Shown one piece after another: positions 7,668 through 16,255 of a DNA stretch of 64,000 bases. Source of the stretch: Smithella sp. GTDB lineage: Bacteria; Desulfobacterota; Syntrophia; Syntrophales; Smithellaceae. The DNA lies in NCBI GenBank assembly GCA_007244375.1, contig SCVW01000045.1:62001-126000 (forward strand), written 5' to 3'. The position numbers and the translations under genes are program-made. A model generated the notes under the pieces. It had not been told where the DNA came from. It did not search any database and saw nothing but the letters and a program-made list of their open reading frames with translations. Each line of letters opens with the position of its first letter. Within the stretch, counting starts at the first letter, position 1.

Positions 7668-10600
7668 ATGACAACAAAAAACGACCCGAATAAAAAAAGT
7701 GATGAATGGGGTTCTTCCGCCCTGAAAGTTAATTTGGAAAGAACAGCTGTAACCATAGAAATACCGGAGCAGTATGCACCATTGCTCATGGTTGTGGAAA
7801 ACCATTACGGTCTGCAAAAAAAGACCTGTGAACTGTTGACAGAGTTAAACCATCCTTTTGTTAACTGGGAATATGTCCTTAAAGAACTTAAAGCAATTTC
7901 CATCGGGGATTTTTATATTTACAACAATCACCAAGAAGGGTTTTCCGCTCTTTCCATAATGTTGCATATTTATTTCGATGTTATCAGGTTGGCATCAAAT
8001 AACGATATAAAAGACAGCGCTATTCACTATCTGTTCGATTATATTGATACGATACTTAATCAGAGTGGTGAATATCTTCCCCGAAACTTGTCCATATTTC
8101 CGGATTTTACAATGCCACTTATGAATATTGCGGATGAAAATGCGACTCTCTGCAGAAAATGTTCGGCTTATCTCAAACGAATAATCAAGAGCATTATAGA
8201 AAATGATATAGATATTGAAACGCACATGTTCGATAATTTAGTCTGCCGGATGTTTAAAATTACATATCAGTTCTGGCTCACCCAGCCTGATCCTTCCGGA
8301 TGGTTTGATCAGGAAGGGGGCGAAACAAATGAATCAATCAGCGCCTATAAACAACTCATTCAGCCATTGAGTCATCGGTATCTTCTTACTTTACTCGAAG
8401 AGTTGGAAATCCTTAACTCGGATACGCAGAATAAAGAAGAAAATCGAATAAAAAAGTATTTTGATATGCCGGATTATTTTCAATTAACAAACGGTTATCT
8501 GCTCGTTGCTGACCAACTGGAGAAATCACAGGCGCATCAAGGTCACCAACACCTGGCAAAATTGAGTTTTCTATTTAAGACGATGGATGTTTCCAGTCTT
8601 ACCGACATTCGCGCGAGTGCTTTGCGGGAAATCAATCATTCTTTAACCAAAGTTTTTCAGGAAGAAAAAAAAGAAAATCTGAACGGATTTGTACGCAAAA
8701 TATTTGATTTTCTAAAAAAGAGTAAATCTCAGCGTGAATTCGGTATCGCAAGTTTTGATTGCATCACGACAACGGCAAGGGAAGTTTTTGCACAAAACAA
8801 CCATTCCCTTGCAGATACTTTTATCGATGAACTGATAGCTTACGGTTTTCAATATCCCGAGATTTCAGGTTCAACCACAGAATGGCAGGTAAAGGTCAAT
8901 CCGGCTCATATCATCAATATTCGTTCCTGGCTTGAAATTATCGGTATAAAACCAAGATGGACAAAGAGATTGATTTCAGCGTTAATAATCAATTTAAAAA
9001 TGGGAGGAGTGTTTATCCGTGATACGGATCTCATCCAAAAAAACATCTCTGCACTCCTCAATACCGATATTGCGTCCGCATATAACCTGACAAAACAACT
9101 TCTAAGAATTTTTCCGGTTTATTTCAGTGAAATAGGTGCAGAAGGCGAATTAAGAGATATCTCCACAAAAGTTGACGAACTTTCTTTACGTAACGACAAA
9201 CTGTTGTTCTTTTTCAGGAAGCAATCCCATGTGGAAAGCAACAGCATGATCGTGAAATTTGTTGAAGACATATTCCAGTATTGGCGTTCCGGCGATAAAG
9301 AATTTATCCGCATACATCTTCCTGATGAAGTATATGAACAAGTTGTTAATTCTGGAGAATATTTTGATGGAATGCACGAGGTATTTAAATATTTCTTTTC
9401 CAGGATTAAAGATGCCCGGGATTTTCTTGAATGGGATACGGCAAAAGTATGCAGAGAACTCAATAATGTAGAAGGCGTTAGTGAAAGAGATCAGGAACGT
9501 AGTAAAATAATGATCCGCATTTACCAGTTGATCTGTAAGAAATACTATCCTCAGTATATAGATTTGTTGAAAGATTTAGAATCAGACAATACATTTCACA
9601 ATGCTGATGTTTTATCGTTAAAGCGAGCTCTGGATAGCAAGAACTATTATCGAAGTCTTACGATTATCTTGAAATTTTTGTCCATATTGAAGGAAAAAAT
9701 TCTTTCCCCGAAGAAAACGCAGTTTTATGAAAACATATATTATAAGAGGCATATAGCTGCGGGCATACCATCAATGTATGGGACCTATAGTGAAAAAAAA
9801 TTTGAAGCCGTTGGCTTATCTCTGAGATTGGAAACTCTTGCCACGATGCTTTTTGAAGAGTTAATCAAGTCATTGAATCTTAAGTTTATAACGAAACAAA
9901 CTATCACAAAGATCCATACATATTTGTGGCTCTATATCAAAGCGTTGGAAATTGAAGGCATTGTTACAGAAGGTTTGGCGGATAAAGTAAAGTATGTGAC
10001 AAATGCGTTATCCATCAGACAGTTTTCCATGGAACAATACATAGATATTTTCCGTTTTATCTCCAAAAATATTCAGGACATTATTCGTAATTACTATATT
10101 GACGTTCACAATATTAATCTTTCTGTTATTATAAGAGAAATTTACCATGAAGATGCTGATTCCGAAAGAAAATCCGGCCATAAAAAATACGAAAAATCAA
10201 TCTATCAGCACTCTGAAAATTTTATCAGAGGAATGATATCTTCAGCCTTTGGCATTCAGGTTTTGGATAATTTTGTTAATGCTGTTATTAAAACTCTGAA
10301 TGCTGAGCTGGAAAAATTCGAAGACAAAAAACAGATTCTACGGGTTGTTATGGCATATAATCCTGAATTAACGGTTTCTTCTTTTTATAAAAAAAACAAG
10401 AAAGTGGACAACCAGATACTTCTCGGGAATAAAGGATATTTCCTGAAAGAACTTATATCTTTGGGTTTCAATGTGCCTCCCGGTTTTGTAATAACGACGG
10501 AAGTGTTTAGAGCATATGAAGCGGTCTACGGCTATAAATATATTTTTCATGATCTCGCTGTTCGGATAAATAAAGAGATCTCTGCTCTGGAAAAGATAAC

Positions 10601-11903
10601 GGGTTGCAAATTCGGTGATCGTCACAAACCTTTGCTGTTATCAGTACGAAGCGGTGCCACTGTTTCGCTTCCCGGTATGATGAAATCATTTTTGAATGTG
10701 GGAATTAACGAATCAATAGCAGAAAATCTAGGCACTAAAGAGAACTTTAAATGGGCGGCATGGGATTCATATCGCCGTTTTATACAAACATGGGGTATGT
10801 TTCAGGGGATGAATCGTAATTTTTTCGATGCAATTATTAATGAATTTAAACAAAAATACGGGGTGGAAAGAAAGATACAGTTTTCTCCTGAACAGATGAA
10901 ACAAATTGCCCTTTCCTATAGAAAAGGATTAATGGATAATGGCATAGAGTTTAAAGAAAAGCCTTTGGATCAGCTAAAACACGCCATTCTTCAGGTTTTT
11001 AATTCGTGGTATTCGGAACAGGCGGAAATTTATCGCCGCCAGATGCATCTTTCCGATCAATGGGGAACGGCGGTTATTGTTCAAAAGATGGTTTTTGGGA
11101 ATCTTAATGAGCATTCCGGATCCGGAGTTATTTTCACACGAGAACCTAAAAGCTCCTTTTCAGAGGTAACATTATATGGAGATTTTATATTTGGTGTCCA
11201 AGGAGACGATATAGTGTCGGGTCTGGTGGAAACGTATCCTATCTCGGAGAAACAGCGCATAGATGAATGTCGTTATTCCAAAATTTCCCTCCAGACAAAA
11301 TTTCCTGAAATTTACGCGGAATTGTTAAGAATGTCCGAAATTCTGATTTATGAAAAGGGATTTAATCATCAGGAAATAGAGTTTACTTTTGAAGGACCGA
11401 CGAAGAATAAATTATATATTCTGCAGACTCGTGATATGAGCCAAGCAAAAACGCAAAAGTGGAAACGTTTTAAAGAAACCAAAACATTACAATCATCACT
11501 TTTGGGATCTGGTATAGGGGTGAACGGTGGTGCTCTTTGCGGGAGAGCTGTTTATTCAGAATCGGACATTAAACATTTTCGCAGTGCTGAACCGGAAACG
11601 CCCCTTATTTTAGTGCGTCCGGATACAGTTCCAGATGATGTCGGAATTCTCCTGCAGGTTGAAGGCTTGCTTACGGCCAAAGGCGGGAGCACGTCGCATG
11701 CCGCAGTAACTATTCCGCAACTGAACAAAGTTGGCGTCGTCGGTTTCAATAAACTAAAAGTTTACGAAGTTGACGAATATGCAAAGATAGAAGATCGTAC
11801 TATCAAGGCAGGAGATTTCATAAGTATAGACGGTCGTAGTGGTGCCGTCTATGCCGGACAGCACGAAAGTGAGGCTGAAGAATTACGGGACATAACTTTT
11901 TAA
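7668..11903 (+). CDS. Large PPDK-like protein: unknown N-terminus, ATP-binding and phosphohistidine domains
   Basis: The last third carries two domains of pyruvate phosphate dikinase. An ATP-binding domain begins near residue 915 (LLGNKGYFLKELISLGFNVP) and includes the PPDK signature SVRSGATVSLPGMMKS near residue 990; the swivelling domain has the phosphohistidine motif GGSTSHAAV with His1344. The protein ends soon after, so the C-terminal TIM barrel that binds PEP or pyruvate in PPDK and PEP synthase is missing. The first 900 residues are mostly helical, charged and unrecognised. A true PPDK reaction is therefore unlikely; phosphotransfer to another acceptor, as in rifampin phosphotransferase or glucan water dikinase, is the family precedent. 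The frame opens at a TTG (7644), but ATG 7668 with AGGAA upstream is preferred. The gene converges on the second GAPDH. Confidence 0.8.
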   Translation: MTTKNDPNKKSDEWGSSALKVNLERTAVTIEIPEQYAPLLMVVENHYGLQKKTCELLTELNHPFVNWEYVLKELKAISIGDFYIYNNHQEGFSALSIMLHIYFDVIRLASNNDIKDSAIHYLFDYIDTILNQSGEYLPRNLSIFPDFTMPLMNIADENATLCRKCSAYLKRIIKSIIENDIDIETHMFDNLVCRMFKITYQFWLTQPDPSGWFDQEGGETNESISAYKQLIQPLSHRYLLTLLEELEILNSDTQNKEENRIKKYFDMPDYFQLTNGYLLVADQLEKSQAHQGHQHLAKLSFLFKTMDVSSLTDIRASALREINHSLTKVFQEEKKENLNGFVRKIFDFLKKSKSQREFGIASFDCITTTAREVFAQNNHSLADTFIDELIAYGFQYPEISGSTTEWQVKVNPAHIINIRSWLEIIGIKPRWTKRLISALIINLKMGGVFIRDTDLIQKNISALLNTDIASAYNLTKQLLRIFPVYFSEIGAEGELRDISTKVDELSLRNDKLLFFFRKQSHVESNSMIVKFVEDIFQYWRSGDKEFIRIHLPDEVYEQVVNSGEYFDGMHEVFKYFFSRIKDARDFLEWDTAKVCRELNNVEGVSERDQERSKIMIRIYQLICKKYYPQYIDLLKDLESDNTFHNADVLSLKRALDSKNYYRSLTIILKFLSILKEKILSPKKTQFYENIYYKRHIAAGIPSMYGTYSEKKFEAVGLSLRLETLATMLFEELIKSLNLKFITKQTITKIHTYLWLYIKALEIEGIVTEGLADKVKYVTNALSIRQFSMEQYIDIFRFISKNIQDIIRNYYIDVHNINLSVIIREIYHEDADSERKSGHKKYEKSIYQHSENFIRGMISSAFGIQVLDNFVNAVIKTLNAELEKFEDKKQILRVVMAYNPELTVSSFYKKNKKVDNQILLGNKGYFLKELISLGFNVPPGFVITTEVFRAYEAVYGYKYIFHDLAVRINKEISALEKITGCKFGDRHKPLLLSVRSGATVSLPGMMKSFLNVGINESIAENLGTKENFKWAAWDSYRRFIQTWGMFQGMNRNFFDAIINEFKQKYGVERKIQFSPEQMKQIALSYRKGLMDNGIEFKEKPLDQLKHAILQVFNSWYSEQAEIYRRQMHLSDQWGTAVIVQKMVFGNLNEHSGSGVIFTREPKSSFSEVTLYGDFIFGVQGDDIVSGLVETYPISEKQRIDECRYSKISLQTKFPEIYAELLRMSEILIYEKGFNHQEIEFTFEGPTKNKLYILQTRDMSQAKTQKWKRFKETKTLQSSLLGSGIGVNGGALCGRAVYSESDIKHFRSAEPETPLILVRPDTVPDDVGILLQVEGLLTAKGGSTSHAAVTIPQLNKVGVVGFNKLKVYEVDEYAKIEDRTIKAGDFISIDGRSGAVYAGQHESEAEELRDITF

Positions 11904-11965
11904 ATGCAGTTTTATATCCTCTGCATTGTGTCACACAACGGCACATTAATCAGCCGTAAGCAATC

Positions 11966-13243
11966 TTATAAAATATTTTTGTGGATATATACAGTCAGAT
12001 CACCCATCCTGTTTGTATAACTTCCGAATTCATTGTCATACCAGCCGAATATTTTTGCATGAACGACTGGCACTTTCATTACGTTTTCGGGAAACGCTTT
12101 TATAACTTCCGCGGGCAAATTGGGAATATGGGGAATATCCAGATTAATAAATGCCGTACGTGTGTGGTTAAACTGTCCTTCGATAATTACCGCGGCATCA
12201 ACTCCAATTAAGTCCGTGGAAATATTTTGTTCCATGGTGAACCTTATCAGACGTTCGGGATTATTTTCATCCGCTTTGCGGTAAATATCGTTGACCATTT
12301 TTGTATTGATGGCTTTTTCAACACCGTGCTTGTTTGCAAGCGTTTGAAAGGTTATATTGAGAACGATTAAGGACAAGGTATTGGTTGGTATTCTAATTGA
12401 ATCGGCCATAAAACCGATATTCTTCACTTCCGGAATAACTTCTGCCAGCGCTTTGGCGGCGTTTGTGGATGTCAAAATGATATTGTTTAAAATACTCCTA
12501 TTCTTTCTTAAATCCTTTTCTCCGGCCTTAGGAACACTGTCCAGCACGCTCTGAGAGTTGGTGACAGCGTGAATAGTGGACATGGAAGCCGTAAGAATAT
12601 TGCTTGTTTCTTCATTTTCCAGCAGAGGCTTAATCATATGGGCGAGTCCCGTAGTTGTGCAGGAAGCTGCAGAAATAAGAAGATGTTTCTTACGATCAAA
12701 AGCAGTGTGATTTATTCCGTAAATCAAAGTAACGGCATCATCCGGCATGGAGAAAGCCTTATTCTTTATTTTAAAAGGGGAGGAATTAATAACAACTCTG
12801 GCCCCTCCGTGTAAATGACCTCTTATGGAACCGTTTTTATTATCCGAAGCGATTGTAGGATCCTTGAATTTTCCCGTGCAGTCCAAAACAATATCGGCTC
12901 CATACTGTCGCCATGGTATATCGGCGGGATTTCTCGCCTCGCGAAGCACCGTAACCGGTATGCCGTCAATCAACATTTTGCCTTTTTTCTCGTCAGTGAT
13001 TTTAACAATACTTTCCGCTTTCATGCCGTAAAGAAATCTGTGCAATAATCCATACGTTGCGTCTTTTTCAATTACCTGGGCAATGGCATCCAAACCTGTG
13101 CCTGCTTCTCTTCCCAGATTAACAATAATTTCTTTAAAATATTTTCTGCCGATATGGTGCCATAGAGACAATTTCCCGATTCTTCCCAGACTATTAATAC
13201 CGAGCACCGGCGGTCTGTTTTCCATTATTTGAATTTTTGCCAT
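11966..13243 (-). CDS. Divergent second GAPDH-family dehydrogenase
   Basis: A GAPDH fold is clear: GINSLGRIGK near the N-terminus, catalytic cysteine Cys195 in SAASCTTTGLAH, TIHAVTNSQ with the catalytic histidine, and YDNEFGSYTNRM near the end. The length of 425 residues exceeds the usual 330-335, with extra sequence in the nucleotide-binding part. The conserved Asn after SCTT is replaced by Thr, and the following NCLAP is lost. Compared with the gap gene at 0.6-1.6 kb it is far more divergent, so it may have another aldehyde substrate, cofactor or direction; the sequence does not decide. ATG 13243 is chosen over an upstream frame-open start (13315) because GGAGG precedes it. The upstream leader contains a terminator and a nested hairpin. 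Confidence 0.8.
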   Translation of the reverse strand: MAKIQIMENRPPVLGINSLGRIGKLSLWHHIGRKYFKEIIVNLGREAGTGLDAIAQVIEKDATYGLLHRFLYGMKAESIVKITDEKKGKMLIDGIPVTVLREARNPADIPWRQYGADIVLDCTGKFKDPTIASDNKNGSIRGHLHGGARVVINSSPFKIKNKAFSMPDDAVTLIYGINHTAFDRKKHLLISAASCTTTGLAHMIKPLLENEETSNILTASMSTIHAVTNSQSVLDSVPKAGEKDLRKNRSILNNIILTSTNAAKALAEVIPEVKNIGFMADSIRIPTNTLSLIVLNITFQTLANKHGVEKAINTKMVNDIYRKADENNPERLIRFTMEQNISTDLIGVDAAVIIEGQFNHTRTAFINLDIPHIPNLPAEVIKAFPENVMKVPVVHAKIFGWYDNEFGSYTNRMGDLTVYIHKNIL

Positions 13244-13272
13244 TATAAATATCCTCCTTGTATTTAAGAAAA

Positions 13273-13321
13273 TCCAATGCCGAAAATAGAACCCGGCGCA
13301 TGCCGGGTAAATCACATTGGA
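13273..13321 (-). promoter_or_regulatory. Nested hairpin in the leader of the second GAPDH gene
   Basis: An outer stem TCCAATG/CATTGGA (13273-13279 with 13315-13321) encloses an inner perfect hairpin ACCCGGC/GCCGGGT (13291-13297 with 13302-13308, four-base loop). It begins 30 bases upstream of the start codon and could be an RNA control element. Confidence 0.45.
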
Positions 13322-13413
13322 ATTGGTGAATCAAACGATACCCAAAAGCTGAAAGCAGCATGTCCTTGCTTCCTGCTGCCGCAGGCATCAAATTGCCAAC
13401 AGATTATTTTAAT

Positions 13414-13438
13414 GAAAAAAAATGCAGGGAACCCCTGC
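13414..13438 (-). terminator. Intrinsic terminator inside the second GAPDH leader
   Basis: On the minus strand GCAGGG-GTT-CCCTGC forms a six-pair GC-rich stem with a three-base loop, followed by A and eight T residues. It lies about 170 bases upstream of the start codon of the divergent GAPDH and about 80 bases after a good promoter, so it would act as an attenuator or end a small RNA. Confidence 0.65.
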
Positions 13439-13522
13439 TGAAATTTTATAAAGATAAGACTATTTAAAAACGGTTTTGTGGTGACCGGGACCATGCAAAC
13501 TCTCCCTTAAAAGGTCGTGATT

Positions 13523-13551
13523 TATATACAAAAAAGGTGAACTGAAGTCAA
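13523..13551 (-). promoter_or_regulatory. Candidate promoter for the second GAPDH leader
   Basis: On the minus strand TTGACT (13551-13546) and TATATA (13528-13523) are separated by exactly 17 bases. It is placed to start transcription near 13516, so that the leader runs about 270 bases to the gene. Confidence 0.5.
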
Positions 13552-13609
13552 TAAAAAACAAAGGTCATAAGACGTACAATGCATTTAAATGGCTTATATA
13601 ACAGAAAAA

Positions 13610-13638
13610 TTGACTATATAATTATTTTTTTATATAAA
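13610..13638 (+). promoter_or_regulatory. Candidate sigma-70 promoter for the TraB/GumN gene
   Basis: TTGACT (13610-13615) and TATAAA (13633-13638) are separated by 17 bases, 81 bases before the start at 13720. Both are one mismatch from consensus. Confidence 0.5.
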
Positions 13639-13719
13639 AAAACAGCAGGCAAGAAAGAACAAAAATCTTAAAAATGTCAGGAAACAATTATTTAATTAAT
13701 TCATAAAAAGGGGAATTCA

Positions 13720-14598
13720 ATGAAACTAAGTTTTTGGCGAATATTTCCGGTATTGATTGTTTTGTTTGCGACTTTTAATGTTTGGGCGGAAAGTTCCGTT
13801 TGGGTGGCTAGTTCCTCTAAGACAAAAGTATATTTAGCCGGATCTTTCCATATGTTGAGGGCATCAGATTATCCTTTGCCTGCTGAGTTTTTTGCAGCTT
13901 ATAAGAGTTCCGGCAAAATTATTTTTGAAATCCCACCGGGTGACACTGGAAATCCGGGACAACTGGCGGAGTTTCTGGGGGGAGCAATTTATACCGATGG
14001 TACAACTCTCAAAGATCATGTTTCATCTGAGGCTTACGTCAAAGCAGAGAAATTCTGTAAAGAACGGAAGTATCCACTGGAGCTATACCGGTTATTTAAA
14101 CCGGCTTTGTTTGTGATGACGCTTACAGTTCAGGAAATGAACAGAATCGGTGCCGACCCCCAGAAAGGCGTTGATTATTTTTTCAAAGAAAAAGCTCTTA
14201 AGGACGGAAAAGCTACAGGAAGTTTGGAAACAGTCGATCAACAATTGGGACTTCTTCTCTCTATGGAAGAGATTATAGGAAGCGATCAAGTTATTGAATC
14301 TATTGACGAATTCAAACAAATTGAAACAGCGCTGGGAGAATATCTGACTGCCTGGAGAAAAGGAGATGAACTTAAGATGGAAGAGCTTTACATCAATGGC
14401 CTGAAGCTCTATCCAAAATTATATCAAGCAATAGTCGTCGATAGAAACAATAAATGGATTGGAGATATCAAGAGCTGCCTGGATGGTTCTGGAAACACCA
14501 TGGTAATCGTTGGAGCGGCACATCTTGTCGGACCGGATGGATTGGTTAACCTACTGCGTAAACAGGGATACAAGGTTGTTAAACTTAAAAATAATTGA
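13720..14598 (+). CDS. TraB/GumN family protein
   Basis: The 292-residue protein begins with a signal peptide (positive start, hydrophobic core, cleavage plausible after NVWA), so it is probably periplasmic. The mature N-terminus VYLAGSFHMLRASDYPLP is typical of the TraB/GumN family (GSxHxL motif), as is the C-terminal VIVGAAHLVGPDGLVNLLRKQGYKVV with the second conserved GxxH. Two conserved GxH motifs are thought to form a metal or catalytic site in the wider EreA/ChaN/TraB superfamily; the substrate is unknown. A spaced GGGGAA ribosome site precedes ATG 13720. It converges on the pilT-like gene. Confidence 0.8.
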   Translation: MKLSFWRIFPVLIVLFATFNVWAESSVWVASSSKTKVYLAGSFHMLRASDYPLPAEFFAAYKSSGKIIFEIPPGDTGNPGQLAEFLGGAIYTDGTTLKDHVSSEAYVKAEKFCKERKYPLELYRLFKPALFVMTLTVQEMNRIGADPQKGVDYFFKEKALKDGKATGSLETVDQQLGLLLSMEEIIGSDQVIESIDEFKQIETALGEYLTAWRKGDELKMEELYINGLKLYPKLYQAIVVDRNNKWIGDIKSCLDGSGNTMVIVGAAHLVGPDGLVNLLRKQGYKVVKLKNN

Positions 14599-14719
14599 AA
14601 GTTCCATTATTACTTCCTTTGTTATCCGGCAATATTTGCAAGCTTCTATGCGGTGTCAGGTTAATAATTTGAGTGACAATAACAAAATGCCTGATAGCGT
14701 TAAGAAACGACTGAAGATT

Positions 14720-15952
14720 TTACTTGCTATGTTTGTTTAGCCTTTCAACAATTTTGTGCAGCGATATATTATCTTTGATATTCAGTATACTATCTATATC
14801 TTCATATCTATATTCTGATACATCAATATTTGTCTGTGATTCTGTTTTTGTTTGGTGTTTTGTCGGATGTTTGATAAATGACGCTTCTGTCAAAGGTGAC
14901 TGGTAATAGTTATTCTGCGACAATTCTTCTACTGAACGAAAGATATTGCCATAAGGGGTGAAGGTAGAGCGGTTCTTCAAATAGTAAATCAAGTAACGTT
15001 CGGACGTAAACATACTCTCGTCTTTGGATGTTTCTATTATGTTGTTAATCTGGTGAAGTTTATTATCGCGGATAGTATTTTTGATAGGGGAAGTTCCGTG
15101 AATAATATCAAGAACGGGGACACGTTGCCCGGCTTTTTCCAGATATACAAGTTGCTGAACAGTAATCCATGCTAACGTGGATGCCAGCTGGTTACGGACT
15201 TCGGTTTGAGCTTCTATAGGTACAGCATTACACATACGGTAAATTGCTTCTTCCGGAGTAGCAGCATGCATTGTGGCAATAACCAAATGTCCCGACTCCG
15301 CGGCATTGAGAGCAAGTTTCATTGTTTCTCCATCACGCAATTCGCCTACAACTATAACATCAGCATCTTCCCGCAGTACATCGCTAAGTCCCTTCTCAAA
15401 AGAAGGAGTGTGAGTACCTATTTCACGCTGCTCGATGAAGGATTTTTTCGATGGGAAACGGAATTCAATAGGATCCTCCAGTGTGACAATATGTGCTTTG
15501 CGAAGATTGTTTATATCGTTGATAATTGCTGCGATTGTTGTTGTTTTGCCTTCTCCCGTGCCGCCGCAGATTAAAACCAAACCGGATTTGATTTTGGAAA
15601 TATTATGGAGTGATGGGTGCAGATTGAGCTCGTCGATTGTCGGTATATGACCCGGAAGAAGCCGAATAGCTATACTTATTCCCCGCATTGTTGTGAACAC
15701 ATTTATTCTAAGGCGGGCATTGCTGATGGAAAGAGAAACATCAACTGATTTGTTTTGCCTCAACATTTCCATTTGCAAAGGTGTAAGAAGCTTTCTGGTC
15801 AGATCGTCTATTTCCTGATGTGTCCATTTCAGTGAACCGTGAAACTGAATATCTCCGAACTTTCGAGTTACTACCGGATGTTCACCGGTGATATGAATAT
15901 CCGACATGGATTCTTTGATTGCCGTATTGATAATATTTTCAAACCTTTTCAT
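14720..15952 (-). CDS. PilT-like type IV pilus retraction ATPase family protein
   Basis: This is a secretion/retraction ATPase of the PilT type. It shows Walker A GGTGEGKTTT, the Asp box TLEDPIEF, the His-rich region REIGTHTPSF, Walker B VIVVGELRDGETM and the GHLVIATMHAATPEEA stretch. PilT hydrolyses ATP at the inner membrane base of type IV pili to pull the pilus back. The C-terminal 120 residues are longer and more charged than in standard PilT, and the AIRAG motif that is usual in retraction ATPases is not evident, so it may be a PilT paralogue. No other pilus genes are nearby. ATG 15952 is preceded by GGGAGAG. Confidence 0.8.
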   Translation of the reverse strand: MKRFENIINTAIKESMSDIHITGEHPVVTRKFGDIQFHGSLKWTHQEIDDLTRKLLTPLQMEMLRQNKSVDVSLSISNARLRINVFTTMRGISIAIRLLPGHIPTIDELNLHPSLHNISKIKSGLVLICGGTGEGKTTTIAAIINDINNLRKAHIVTLEDPIEFRFPSKKSFIEQREIGTHTPSFEKGLSDVLREDADVIVVGELRDGETMKLALNAAESGHLVIATMHAATPEEAIYRMCNAVPIEAQTEVRNQLASTLAWITVQQLVYLEKAGQRVPVLDIIHGTSPIKNTIRDNKLHQINNIIETSKDESMFTSERYLIYYLKNRSTFTPYGNIFRSVEELSQNNYYQSPLTEASFIKHPTKHQTKTESQTNIDVSEYRYEDIDSILNIKDNISLHKIVERLNKHSK

Positions 15953-16255
15953 AAGACTCTCCCTTGAAATGTTATAAACAGAAGGGAAACTATTCTTCCA
16001 GTCTGAAAAAAGTAACTAATACCATCATCATTGCGAACTATTTGGCATCTGATCGAAAGGAAACGCAGCTATCTCCTTTTTCGTCTGGCGGACGTTTCTC
16101 TGTAAAAAATTCACAAAATTTTTTGTAATATCTGTGCGAAGATCATTTTACTGTGTGATAAGCCGTTGCTTATTACGCAGACAATATAGGTACCTCCCGT
16201 TTATATGTCAATCGTTTTTAAGCAATCAGTACCTGATTACTTGTTGATTTATTGA
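15953..16255. other. Intergenic stretch without a supported feature
   Basis: About 300 bases separate the pilT-like gene from the ferredoxin-like gene. It should hold the pilT promoter on the minus strand, but no good hexamer pair stands out. A GAAAGG-AAACGCAGC stretch at 16055-16070 vaguely recalls a riboswitch core but is not convincing. Confidence 0.3.

Noticed and set aside
16040-16110. GAAAGG-AAACGCAGC stretch resembling the core of a cyclic di-GMP riboswitch near a pilT-like gene and a GGDEF gene
   Set aside because: The first conserved part and the pairing of the class I core are missing, and no gene lies downstream on that strand.
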